A stretch of 5,061 nt of DNA, taken from the NCBI GenBank assembly GCA_031119515.1, contig JAVHXR010000223.1, positions 1 through 5,061 on the forward strand, given 5' to 3'. A program made the translations under genes and the position numbers. The notes under the pieces were generated by a model, which saw only the letters and a program-made list of their open reading frames with translations, did no database searches and was not told where the DNA came from. This DNA comes from Propionicimonas sp. GTDB taxonomy: Bacteria; Actinomycetota; Actinomycetes; Propionibacteriales; Propionibacteriaceae. Below are positions 1 through 5,061 of this stretch, in pieces; positions within the stretch are counted from its first letter, which is position 1; the number at the start of each line of letters is the position of its first letter.

Positions 1-1
1 T

Positions 2-2404
2 GTCGAGACCCAACCCAACCCGGGCCTGAGCGCTGCCGAGGTCGAGCAGCGGATCCGCGCCGGCCAGGTCAACACCCAGCCCCCGCGGTCGGGTCGCAGC
101 ACCTGGGACATCGTGCGGGCGAACGTGTTCACCCGGATCAACTTCCTGCTCATGGTCCTGTTCGTGCTGGTGATGACCACCGGCTCGATCCAGAACGCGC
201 TGTTCGGCTTCCTGATCATCGTCAACTCCGGAATCGGCATCGTCCAGGAGTTGCGGGCCAAGAAGACCCTGGACAACCTGGCGGTCGTCGGCGAGGGCAA
301 GCCGAAGGTGCGCCGCGATGGCGTCAGTGTCGAGTTGCTGCGCGACCAGATCGTGCTGGACGACGTCATCGAGATCGGCCCCGGCGACCAGGTCGTGGTC
401 GACGGGGACGTCCTGGAGGCGTCCTATCTCGAGGTCGACGAGTCGCTGCTGACCGGCGAGTCGGACCCGGTGGTGAAGAACCCCGGCGACCAGGTGATGT
501 CCGGCAGCTTCGTGGTGGCCGGCGTCGGCACCTTCCGCGCCACCCGGGTCGGCGCCGACTCCTATGCCGCCCAGCTGACCGCGGAGGCCAGCAAGTTCTC
601 GCTGGTGAAGTCGGAGTTGCAGCAGGGCATCAACAAGATCCTCCGGCTGATCACCTGGCTGCTGATCCCGGTGGGGCTGGCGACGATCTGGGTGCAGTCC
701 AGCCAGGCCGGCAGCTGGCAGGAGAAGGTGCTCGCCACCGCTGGGGCGCTGGTCCCGATGGTGCCTGAGGGGCTCGTCCTGCTGACCTCGCTGGCCTTCG
801 CCGTCGGTGTGGTCCGGCTGGCCCGGCAGAACGTGCTGGTGCAGGAACTGCCGGCCATCGAGGGCCTGGCCAGGGTCGACGTGGTGTGCGCCGACAAGAC
901 CGGGACCCTGACCGAGAACGGGATGAGGTTCGGCGAGCTCGAGCCGGTCGACGACACCGCCGCCGACCGCCTGCGCGAGGTCGTCTCGCAGGTGGCGGCC
1001 GCGGACCCGCGTCCCAACGCCTCGATGCAGGCACTGGCCCACGAGATGCCGCTGTCCGGGAGCGCCTGGCAGGTCACAGGGCTCGCCCCCTTCACGTCCG
1101 CCAAGAAGTGGTCGGGGGTCTCCTTCGACGGCCAGGGCGATTGGGTCGTCGGGGCCCCTGACGTGCTGGCGGGAGGCACCCCGACCGCCCACCGCGCGGA
1201 GGAGATCGGGGCCAGTGGGCGACGCGTGCTGCTGCTCGGCCGCTCCGACCTGGCGGTCGACGACGAGGCGGCACCGGGGGCGGTCACCCCGGTCGCGCTG
1301 CTCGTGCTCGAGCAGCGGGTCCGTCCCGAGGCGCGCGACACCCTCCAGTTCTTCGCCGACCAGGAGGTCACCGTCAAGGTGATCTCGGGCGACAACGCGG
1401 TGAGCGTCGGTGCCGTGACCCGTTCGCTCGGGGTCGCCGGCGACCAGGTGGTGGACGCCAGGACGCTGCCGGAGGAAGCCGAGGCGTTCGCCGACGACGT
1501 CGAGCGGACGAACGTGTTCGGCCGGGTCACCCCGCAGCAGAAGCGGCAGATGGTCGGCGCGCTGCAGTCCCGCGGGCACACCGTCGCGATGACCGGCGAC
1601 GGCGTCAACGACGTCCTGGCGATCAAGGACTCCGACCTGGGGGTGGCGATGGGCACCGGTGCTGCCGCCACCCGGTCGGTGGCGCAGCTGGTCCTGCTGG
1701 ACGACTCCTTCGCCACCCTGCCGCACGTGGTGGCGGAGGGCCGGCGGGTGATCGGCAACATCGAGCGGGTGGCCAACTTCTTCCTCACCAAGACCCTCTA
1801 CTCGGTCCTGCTGGCGCTGCTGGTGGCGCTCTGGCGGCTGCCGTTCCCGTTCGTCCCGATCCACATCTCGCTGGTCGGCTGGTTCACCATCGGCATCCCG
1901 GCGTCGATCCTGGCGCTCGCCCCCAACGCCGAACGGGCGCGACCCGGCTTCCTGAAGCGGGTGATGCGGTTCGGCGTCCCTGCCTCGATCGTGATCGCCG
2001 CGACCACCTTCCTCAGCTACCTGGCGACGCTCGCGGAGTCCGGTCCGGCGGGGTTGACCCGGCAGGTCTCGACCGCGGTGCTGGTCACCCTGCTGCTCGG
2101 CGGCGCCTGGGTGATGATCACCATCAGCCGTCCCTACGAGTGGTGGAAGCTGCTGATGATCGCCGGCTGCGTCGCGGCCACGATCGCGGTCTTCGTGGTG
2201 CCGCTGGAGTTCGCGATCCCGGCCTGGGGGTTCGAGTTCAACCTCCAGGACACGTTCTACCTCGACACCGGCAATCCCGAGATGATGCGCACCGGCTTCC
2301 TGTTCGGCGGGATCGCGATCGTGCTGGTCGAACTGGTCTGGTGGGTCACCGGCCATGTCACCGGCGGCGAGCGTCGGCGGTTCTGGAAGCCGCGCGAGGC
2401 GTGA
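2..2404 (+). CDS. ctpE: CtpE-type P-type cation (probably calcium) transporting ATPase, 5' partial
   Basis: Membrane ATPase that moves a cation using a phospho-aspartate intermediate. The frame is open from base 2 (800 visible codons), so the start lies upstream. The visible N-terminus (GLSAAEVEQRIRAGQVN) already matches the family's beginning, so only one to a few residues are probably missing. An internal GTG at 113 would remove this conserved region and is rejected. Visible motifs by codon: TGES 151-154 (actuator), PEGL 255-258 (membrane helix 4), DKTGT 298-302 with phosphorylated D298, KWSGV 369-373 (nucleotide-binding domain), SGDN 462-465, TGDGVND 531-537 (hinge). About ten hydrophobic helices are seen: four before D298 and six after codon 596. 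Helix 4 has PEGL rather than CPC, which argues against a copper/cadmium pump. From memory it aligns nearly end to end with M. tuberculosis CtpE (about 797 aa), a family reported to be needed for calcium uptake in mycobacteria. The ion here is inferred. The stop codon overlaps a hairpin repeat. Confidence 0.93.
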   Translation, partial: VETQPNPGLSAAEVEQRIRAGQVNTQPPRSGRSTWDIVRANVFTRINFLLMVLFVLVMTTGSIQNALFGFLIIVNSGIGIVQELRAKKTLDNLAVVGEGKPKVRRDGVSVELLRDQIVLDDVIEIGPGDQVVVDGDVLEASYLEVDESLLTGESDPVVKNPGDQVMSGSFVVAGVGTFRATRVGADSYAAQLTAEASKFSLVKSELQQGINKILRLITWLLIPVGLATIWVQSSQAGSWQEKVLATAGALVPMVPEGLVLLTSLAFAVGVVRLARQNVLVQELPAIEGLARVDVVCADKTGTLTENGMRFGELEPVDDTAADRLREVVSQVAAADPRPNASMQALAHEMPLSGSAWQVTGLAPFTSAKKWSGVSFDGQGDWVVGAPDVLAGGTPTAHRAEEIGASGRRVLLLGRSDLAVDDEAAPGAVTPVALLVLEQRVRPEARDTLQFFADQEVTVKVISGDNAVSVGAVTRSLGVAGDQVVDARTLPEEAEAFADDVERTNVFGRVTPQQKRQMVGALQSRGHTVAMTGDGVNDVLAIKDSDLGVAMGTGAAATRSVAQLVLLDDSFATLPHVVAEGRRVIGNIERVANFFLTKTLYSVLLALLVALWRLPFPFVPIHISLVGWFTIGIPASILALAPNAERARPGFLKRVMRFGVPASIVIAATTFLSYLATLAESGPAGLTRQVSTAVLVTLLLGGAWVMITISRPYEWWKLLMIAGCVAATIAVFVVPLEFAIPAWGFEFNLQDTFYLDTGNPEMMRTGFLFGGIAIVLVELVWWVTGHVTGGERRRFWKPREA

Positions 2405-2428
2405 GATCCCGGCGTTCGCCGGGATGAC
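2403..2428 (-). repeat. Inverted copy of the hairpin repeat, overlapping the ctpE stop
   Basis: Read on the minus strand this has the same ends as the downstream repeats (GTCATCCCGG at one end, CCGGGATCTC at the other), so it is a family member in the opposite orientation. Its stem is perfect: ATCCCGGC (2406-2413) pairs with GCCGGGAT (2418-2425) around GTTC. The last two bases of the ctpE TGA are its first two bases. The hairpin sits where a terminator for ctpE would be expected, but no T-run follows (GACGTGTCC), so it is not a classic intrinsic terminator. A role in 3'-end formation or mRNA protection is inference. Confidence 0.75.
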
Positions 2429-2430
2429 GT

Positions 2431-2652
2431 GTCCTCCCCGGCTCTGCCCGGGAGTCGGCTGTGGTGCCGTTGGGCACCGTCATCCCGGGTTTGCCTCGGG
2501 ATCTCGGGTGTGGTGCCTTTGGTAATCGTCATCCCGGGCTTGCCCCGGGATCTCGGGTGTGGTGCCTTTGCGAATCGTCATCCCGGGCTCGCCCCGGGAT
2601 CTCGGGTGTGGTGCCCCTACGACCCGTCATCCCGGGCTTGTCCCGGGATCTC
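2431..2652 (+). repeat. Tandem array of five hairpin repeats, 49-bp period
   Basis: Four 27-bp units start at 2479, 2528, 2577 and 2626, exactly 49 bp apart. A degenerate 26-bp unit starts at 2431, 48 bp before the first. Each good unit is GTC, then ATCCCGGG, a five-base loop (CTTGC or close), CCCGGGAT, then CTC, giving an 8-bp stem. The 22-bp segments between units are also related: three begin GGGTGTGGTGCC and the one at 2457 begins GGCTGTGGTGCC, so the true repeating unit is about 49 bp. The unit at 2479 keeps its stem by a G-U pair. The array fills most of the 317-bp gap between the convergent ctpE and leuB genes. No protein is supported: 49 is not a multiple of three, so any frame just cycles through the three readings of the repeat. 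Confidence 0.92.
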
Positions 2653-2689
2653 GGGTGTTGGGGCCAGCCGGGCTGTGTGGCGGCTGCAC
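2653..2689 (+). repeat. Irregular 37-bp spacer with its own hairpin
   Basis: The gap before the last repeat copy is 37 bp instead of 22. It starts like the other spacers (GGGTGT, then TGGGGCC) and then diverges. The extra sequence contains a perfect 6-bp inverted repeat, CAGCCG (2665-2670) and CGGCTG (2681-2686), around a 10-base loop. It may be an insertion or a strongly diverged unit. No function can be assigned. Confidence 0.5.
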
Positions 2690-2716
2690 GTCATCCCGGG
2701 CTTGCCCCGGGATCTC
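2690..2716 (+). repeat. Last hairpin repeat copy, just beyond the leuB stop
   Basis: This is a full 27-bp unit identical to the copy at 2528, with a perfect 8-bp stem: ATCCCGGG (2693-2700) and CCCGGGAT (2706-2713) around CTTGC. It lies 64 bp after the start of the previous unit and ends 5 bp before the leuB stop codon (2722-2724). Transcribed with leuB it gives a strong hairpin immediately after the stop. No U-run follows on that strand, so a terminator function is possible but not shown. Confidence 0.85.
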
Positions 2717-2721
2717 CGCGC

Positions 2722-3789
2722 TCAGACCAGCCGGGCGGCGATCTCGTCGCCGATCACCGAGGTCGGGCGCCGGGCGGTGCCCCGCTCGACGATGTCGGCG
2801 TCGACCGCCGCCTCGATCCGGGCGGCGTCCTCGCCACGACCCAGGTGGTCGAGCAGAAGGGCCATCGACAGGATCGTCGCGGTCGGATCGGCCAGTTGCT
2901 TCCCTGCGATGTCCGGCGCCGAGCCGTGCACCGGCTCGAACATGGACGGGAAGGCGCCCTCGGGGTTGAGGTTTGCGCTGGCGGCCAGGCCGATCCCGCC
3001 GGTGACGGCGGCGGCCAGGTCGGTGAGGATGTCCCCGAACAGGTTGTCGGTGACGACCACGTCGAACCGCTGCGGGTCGACGACCAGCGCGATCGTGGCC
3101 GCGTCCACGTGGAGGTAGTCGGTCTCGACCCCCGGGAACTCGCTGGCGACCTGCTGGAACAGCCGGTTCCAGAGCCCGCCGGCGTACACCAGGACGTTGT
3201 GCTTGTGGACCAGCGTCACCTTGTTGCGGCGGCGGGTGGCGCGGACGAACGCGTCCCGGATCACCCGTTCGACGCCGTGCGCGGTGTTGAGGCTGACCTC
3301 GGTGGCGACCTCGTGCGAAGTGCCGGTGCGCAGGCTGCCGCCGTTGCCGACGTAAGGCCCCTCGGTGCCCTCCCTGACCACCACGAAGTCGATCGGGCCG
3401 CGCTCGGTCACCGACGCCGCCAGTGGCGTCGGGACGCCCGGGTACAGCCGTGACGGCCGCAGGTTGACGTAGTGGTCGAAGGAGAACCGCAGCTTGAGCA
3501 ACAGCCCGCGCTCGAGCAGTCCGCTCGGGATCGCCTTCGACCCGGGGGCGGCGCCGACTGCGCCGAGGATGATCGCCCGGCTCGCCGTGAGTTGTTCGAG
3601 GGTCGCGTCCGGCAGCACCTCGCCGGTGCGCTGCCAGTGCTCGGCGCCCAGGCTGTGGTGGACGAACTCGAAGGCGTCCGCGCCGACGGCGGCGGTGAGC
3701 ACCTTCAGTCCCTCGGCCACCACCTCGGGTCCGATGCCGTCACCGGCGATGACGGAGACGACGGGCCTGCTGGTGTCGGTAGCGGTCAC
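2722..3789 (-). CDS. leuB: 3-isopropylmalate dehydrogenase
   Basis: Cytosolic NAD-dependent enzyme of leucine synthesis: it oxidises 3-isopropylmalate, and the product decarboxylates to 2-oxoisocaproate. The 355-residue product shows the family motifs in order: GDGIGPE (16-22), substrate arginines in LRFSFDHYVNLRP (R101, R111) and VVREGTEGPY (R139, catalytic Y146), catalytic lysine in VHKHNVL (K196), metal aspartates in HVDAAT (D229) and FGDILTD (D253, D257), and the NAD-type segment EPVHGSAPDIAGK (285-297). Nothing essential is missing. The GTG start at 3789-3787 is chosen because it gives a short N-terminal lead before VSVIAGDGIGPE and lies 8 bases after a TACCCT -10-like box, with no Shine-Dalgarno. 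An in-frame ATG at 3822-3820 would add 11 residues (MLSAPAVPSPL) and has a GGAGAGAG stretch 10 bases upstream, inside ilvE; it is less likely. The frame remains open to 4902 only as a shadow of ilvE. Divergent from ilvE, convergent with ctpE. Confidence 0.96.
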   Translation of the reverse strand: MTATDTSRPVVSVIAGDGIGPEVVAEGLKVLTAAVGADAFEFVHHSLGAEHWQRTGEVLPDATLEQLTASRAIILGAVGAAPGSKAIPSGLLERGLLLKLRFSFDHYVNLRPSRLYPGVPTPLAASVTERGPIDFVVVREGTEGPYVGNGGSLRTGTSHEVATEVSLNTAHGVERVIRDAFVRATRRRNKVTLVHKHNVLVYAGGLWNRLFQQVASEFPGVETDYLHVDAATIALVVDPQRFDVVVTDNLFGDILTDLAAAVTGGIGLAASANLNPEGAFPSMFEPVHGSAPDIAGKQLADPTATILSMALLLDHLGRGEDAARIEAAVDADIVERGTARRPTSVIGDEIAARLV

Positions 3790-3803
3790 GAGAGGTGAGG
3801 GTA
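3790..3803 (-). promoter_or_regulatory. Putative leaderless promoter -10 of leuB
   Basis: On the minus strand TACCCT (3803-3798) fits the actinobacterial TANNNT -10 pattern. It is followed by CACCTCTC and then the GTG start codon at 3789. The 8-base spacing would put the transcription start on the GTG itself, giving a leaderless mRNA, which agrees with the lack of a Shine-Dalgarno. I see no convincing -35. This is inference from pattern and spacing. Confidence 0.45.
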
Positions 3804-3816
3804 CCGCAGGGGCGGA

Positions 3817-3829
3817 TAGCATTCGCTCA
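3817..3829 (+). promoter_or_regulatory. Putative leaderless promoter -10 of ilvE
   Basis: TAGCAT (3817-3822) fits TANNNT and ends 6 bases before the ATG at 3829, so transcription would start at the A of the start codon. The SD-like AGGGG at 3808-3812 is 16 bases from the ATG, too far to serve as a ribosome binding site, which supports leaderless translation. A weak -35-like GGTGAG at 3794-3799 is 17 bases upstream and overlaps the proposed leuB -10. Confidence 0.5.
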
Positions 3830-4914
3830 TGTCTCTCTCCTTCCCAGTCACCGCCAATCCCCGGGTCGCCGGCGACGCCGACTACGACGCGATCATGGCC
3901 GCTCCCGGCTTCGGCGAGCACTTCAGCGACCACATGGCCGTGGCGATCTGGACGAAGGACGCCGGCTGGAGCGAGGGCCGGATCCAGCCGTACGGACCGT
4001 TCCTGATCGACCCCGCGACGGCCGTGCTGCACTACGCGCAGGAGGTCTTCGAGGGGATGAAGGCCTACCGGCACGCCGACGACTCGATCTGGCTGTTCCG
4101 GCCCGAGGCCAACGCCGCGCGGCTCAACGCCTCGGCAGCCCGGATGATGCTCCCGGCGATCCCGGCCGAGGACTTCCTCGCCGCCATCACCGAACTGGTC
4201 CGTACCGACGCCCGCTGGGTGCCGTCCGGCGGTGGCGAGCAGAGCCTCTACCTGCGTCCGTTCATGTTCGCGTCGGAGGTCTTCCTCGGGGTGCGGGCGT
4301 CCGCGCACGTCACCTTCTCGGTGATCGCCTCCCCGGTCGGCTCCTACTTCCCCAGCGGCATCGAGCCGGTCGACATCTGGGTGACTGACAAGTGGGCGCG
4401 CGCCGGCATCGGGGGTACCGGCGCGGCCAAGTGCGGCGGCAACTACGCCGCGTCCCTGATCGCCCAGTACGAGGGCTACGAACATGGCTGCTCGCAGGTG
4501 TTGTTCATCGAGGCCGCCGGAAAGGACCGGATCGAGGAGCTGGGTGGCATGAACGTCTTCCTGGTCACCTCCGACGGCCGGCTGATCACCCCCGAGCTGA
4601 CCGGGACGATCCTCGAGGGCGTCACCCGCAGTTCGATCCTGACGGTGGCGGCGGATCTCGGCCTGCGGCCGGAGGAGCGTCGCATCAGCCCGGAGGAGTT
4701 CTTCTCCCTGATCGCGGACGGCGTCGCGGTCGAGGCGTTCTCCTGCGGGACGGCGGCCGTCCTGACCCCGATCGGCAGCTTCCGGACAGCCACCGACACC
4801 TACACCCTCGCGAGCCCGGCGGGGGAGCGGACGCTGGCGATCCGCGACCGGATCCTCGACATCCAGTACGGCCGGGTCCCGGACGTCCACGGTTGGTTGC
4901 ACCGGGTGGCCTGA
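3829..4914 (+). CDS. ilvE: Branched-chain amino acid aminotransferase
   Basis: PLP enzyme of fold-type IV that carries out the last step of leucine, isoleucine and valine synthesis, reversibly moving the amino group from glutamate to the branched-chain 2-oxo acid. The 361-residue product has EVFEGMKAYR (72-81), FRPEANAARLN (90-100), YLRPFMFASE (141-150), GGTGAAKCGGNYAAS (195-209) with the PLP-binding lysine K201, IEELGGMNVF (235-244) with the cofactor-contacting glutamate E237, GTILEGVTRSSIL (259-271) and EAFSCGTAAVLTP (302-314). Length and motif order match actinobacterial IlvE (M. tuberculosis about 368 aa), so it is complete. ATG at 3829 is the start because the N-terminus fits the family and a -10-like TAGCAT lies 6 bases before it. 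It is divergent from leuB with 39 bp between starts, which suggests shared control of the branched-chain pathway. The shorter D-amino acid and aminodeoxychorismate lyase relatives lack this long N-terminal part. Confidence 0.97.
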   Translation: MSLSFPVTANPRVAGDADYDAIMAAPGFGEHFSDHMAVAIWTKDAGWSEGRIQPYGPFLIDPATAVLHYAQEVFEGMKAYRHADDSIWLFRPEANAARLNASAARMMLPAIPAEDFLAAITELVRTDARWVPSGGGEQSLYLRPFMFASEVFLGVRASAHVTFSVIASPVGSYFPSGIEPVDIWVTDKWARAGIGGTGAAKCGGNYAASLIAQYEGYEHGCSQVLFIEAAGKDRIEELGGMNVFLVTSDGRLITPELTGTILEGVTRSSILTVAADLGLRPEERRISPEEFFSLIADGVAVEAFSCGTAAVLTPIGSFRTATDTYTLASPAGERTLAIRDRILDIQYGRVPDVHGWLHRVA

Positions 4915-4932
4915 GCCCCCACCAGAACGGCT

Positions 4933-5036
4933 GTCGCGGGCTGCCGGATTGTCGCCGGGCTTGGCCGCGCCGGGGTGCGTCGTCCCGGGCTTGCCCCTGG
5001 CTGGGGTACGTCGTCTCGGGTTTGCCCCGGGATCTC
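4933..5036 (+). repeat. Second, eroded set of the hairpin repeats after ilvE
   Basis: The same family appears downstream of ilvE in the same orientation. The best copy is at 5010-5036 (ends GTC and CTC, loop TTTGC). Its arms GTCTCGGG and CCCGGGAT still pair fully as RNA, using two G-U pairs. A copy starting at 4979 keeps the left arm and loop (GTCGTCCCGGGCTTGCCCC) but has lost the right arm. Poorer matches start at 4951 (GTCGCCGGGCTTG) and perhaps 4933. Spacing is irregular (18, 28 and 31 bp), unlike the 49-bp array. Together with flanking bases this accounts for most of the 147 bp after ilvE, where no gene is seen. Confidence 0.7.
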
Positions 5037-5051
5037 CGCGGGCGGGGGTGT

Positions 5052-5061
5052 GAGATCCCGG
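5052..5061 (-). repeat. Start of an inverted repeat copy, cut by the window end
   Basis: GAGATCCCGG at the window end matches the first ten bases of the inverted copy at 2403. With two more bases upstream, the 12-mer GTGAGATCCCGG is identical at 2401-2412 and 5050-5061. The rest of this copy lies outside the window, so its stem cannot be checked. Confidence 0.55.

Noticed and set aside
562..1791. Long minus-strand open frame inside ctpE
   Set aside because: It is antisense to the conserved ATPase core, has a low-complexity Ser/Thr/Ala/Arg-rich composition and shows no family motif.
2406..2425. Classic rho-independent terminator for ctpE
   Set aside because: The hairpin is strong, but no T-run follows on either strand, so I annotate it as a repeat with a possible 3'-end role only.
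2479..2716. CRISPR array (27-bp direct repeats, 22-bp spacers)
   Set aside because: The spacers are related to each other (GGGTGTGGTGCC) and too short, the last interval is 37 bp, related copies occur in inverted orientation and downstream of ilvE, and no cas gene is visible.
2429..3453. Plus-strand reading frames across the repeat array and antisense to leuB
   Set aside because: Their N-terminal parts are translations of the repeat (VIPGLPRDL, RHPGLAPGS, SSRACPGIS in turn) and the rest is antisense to a clear leuB, so they are GC-rich shadow frames.
3790..3800. GAGAGGTGAGG as a ribosome binding site for ilvE
   Set aside because: It looks like a Shine-Dalgarno but lies 28 bases before the ATG, with no start codon at a proper distance that gives the IlvE frame.
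3823..4902. N-terminal extension of leuB as a fusion protein running through ilvE
   Set aside because: The minus frame is open to 4902, but this part is antisense to a complete ilvE and resembles no domain. LeuB is full length from the GTG at 3789.
4994..5006. CCCC-TGGCT-GGGG hairpin as an ilvE terminator
   Set aside because: It is only a 4-bp stem without a T-run, about 80 bp past the stop, and is better explained as a decayed repeat copy.

Overview
The window is a GC-rich chromosomal segment. It looks like a high-GC actinomycete: codons end mostly in G or C, all three proteins most resemble actinobacterial (mycobacterial-type) families from memory, and two genes appear to start without a Shine-Dalgarno sequence. 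A Propionibacteriales-like host is possible, but this is a weak inference. No mobile-element gene, tRNA, rRNA, CRISPR array or phage gene is visible.

Layout. (1) Positions 2-2404 (+) hold almost all of a CtpE-type P-type cation ATPase whose first codon(s) lie upstream of the window. (2) Positions 2403-2716 are a gene-free stretch filled by a family of short hairpin-forming repeats. There is one inverted copy overlapping the ctpE stop codon, then a tandem array with a nearly exact 49-bp period, then a 37-bp irregular spacer and one more copy. (3) Positions 2722-3789 (-) hold leuB, 3-isopropylmalate dehydrogenase, convergent with ctpE. (4) Positions 3790-3828 are a 39-bp divergent intergenic region with TANNNT-type -10 boxes facing both ways, each placed so that the transcript would begin at the start codon. 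(5) Positions 3829-4914 (+) hold ilvE, branched-chain aminotransferase. (6) Positions 4915-5061 contain a second, more eroded set of the same hairpin repeats, with an inverted copy cut by the window end.

How it fits together. leuB (leucine branch) and ilvE (last transamination of leucine, isoleucine and valine) form a divergent biosynthetic pair, probably read from overlapping leaderless promoters. ctpE is functionally unrelated and only a convergent neighbour. The repeats occupy the 3' side of all three genes and are absent from the divergent promoter region. This fits a role in transcript 3' ends, or simply tolerated insertion sites.

The genes are ordinary housekeeping genes and I see no new multi-gene system. 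The points worth a second look are the repeat family, with base-pair-preserving changes between copies, and the compact divergent leaderless promoter.
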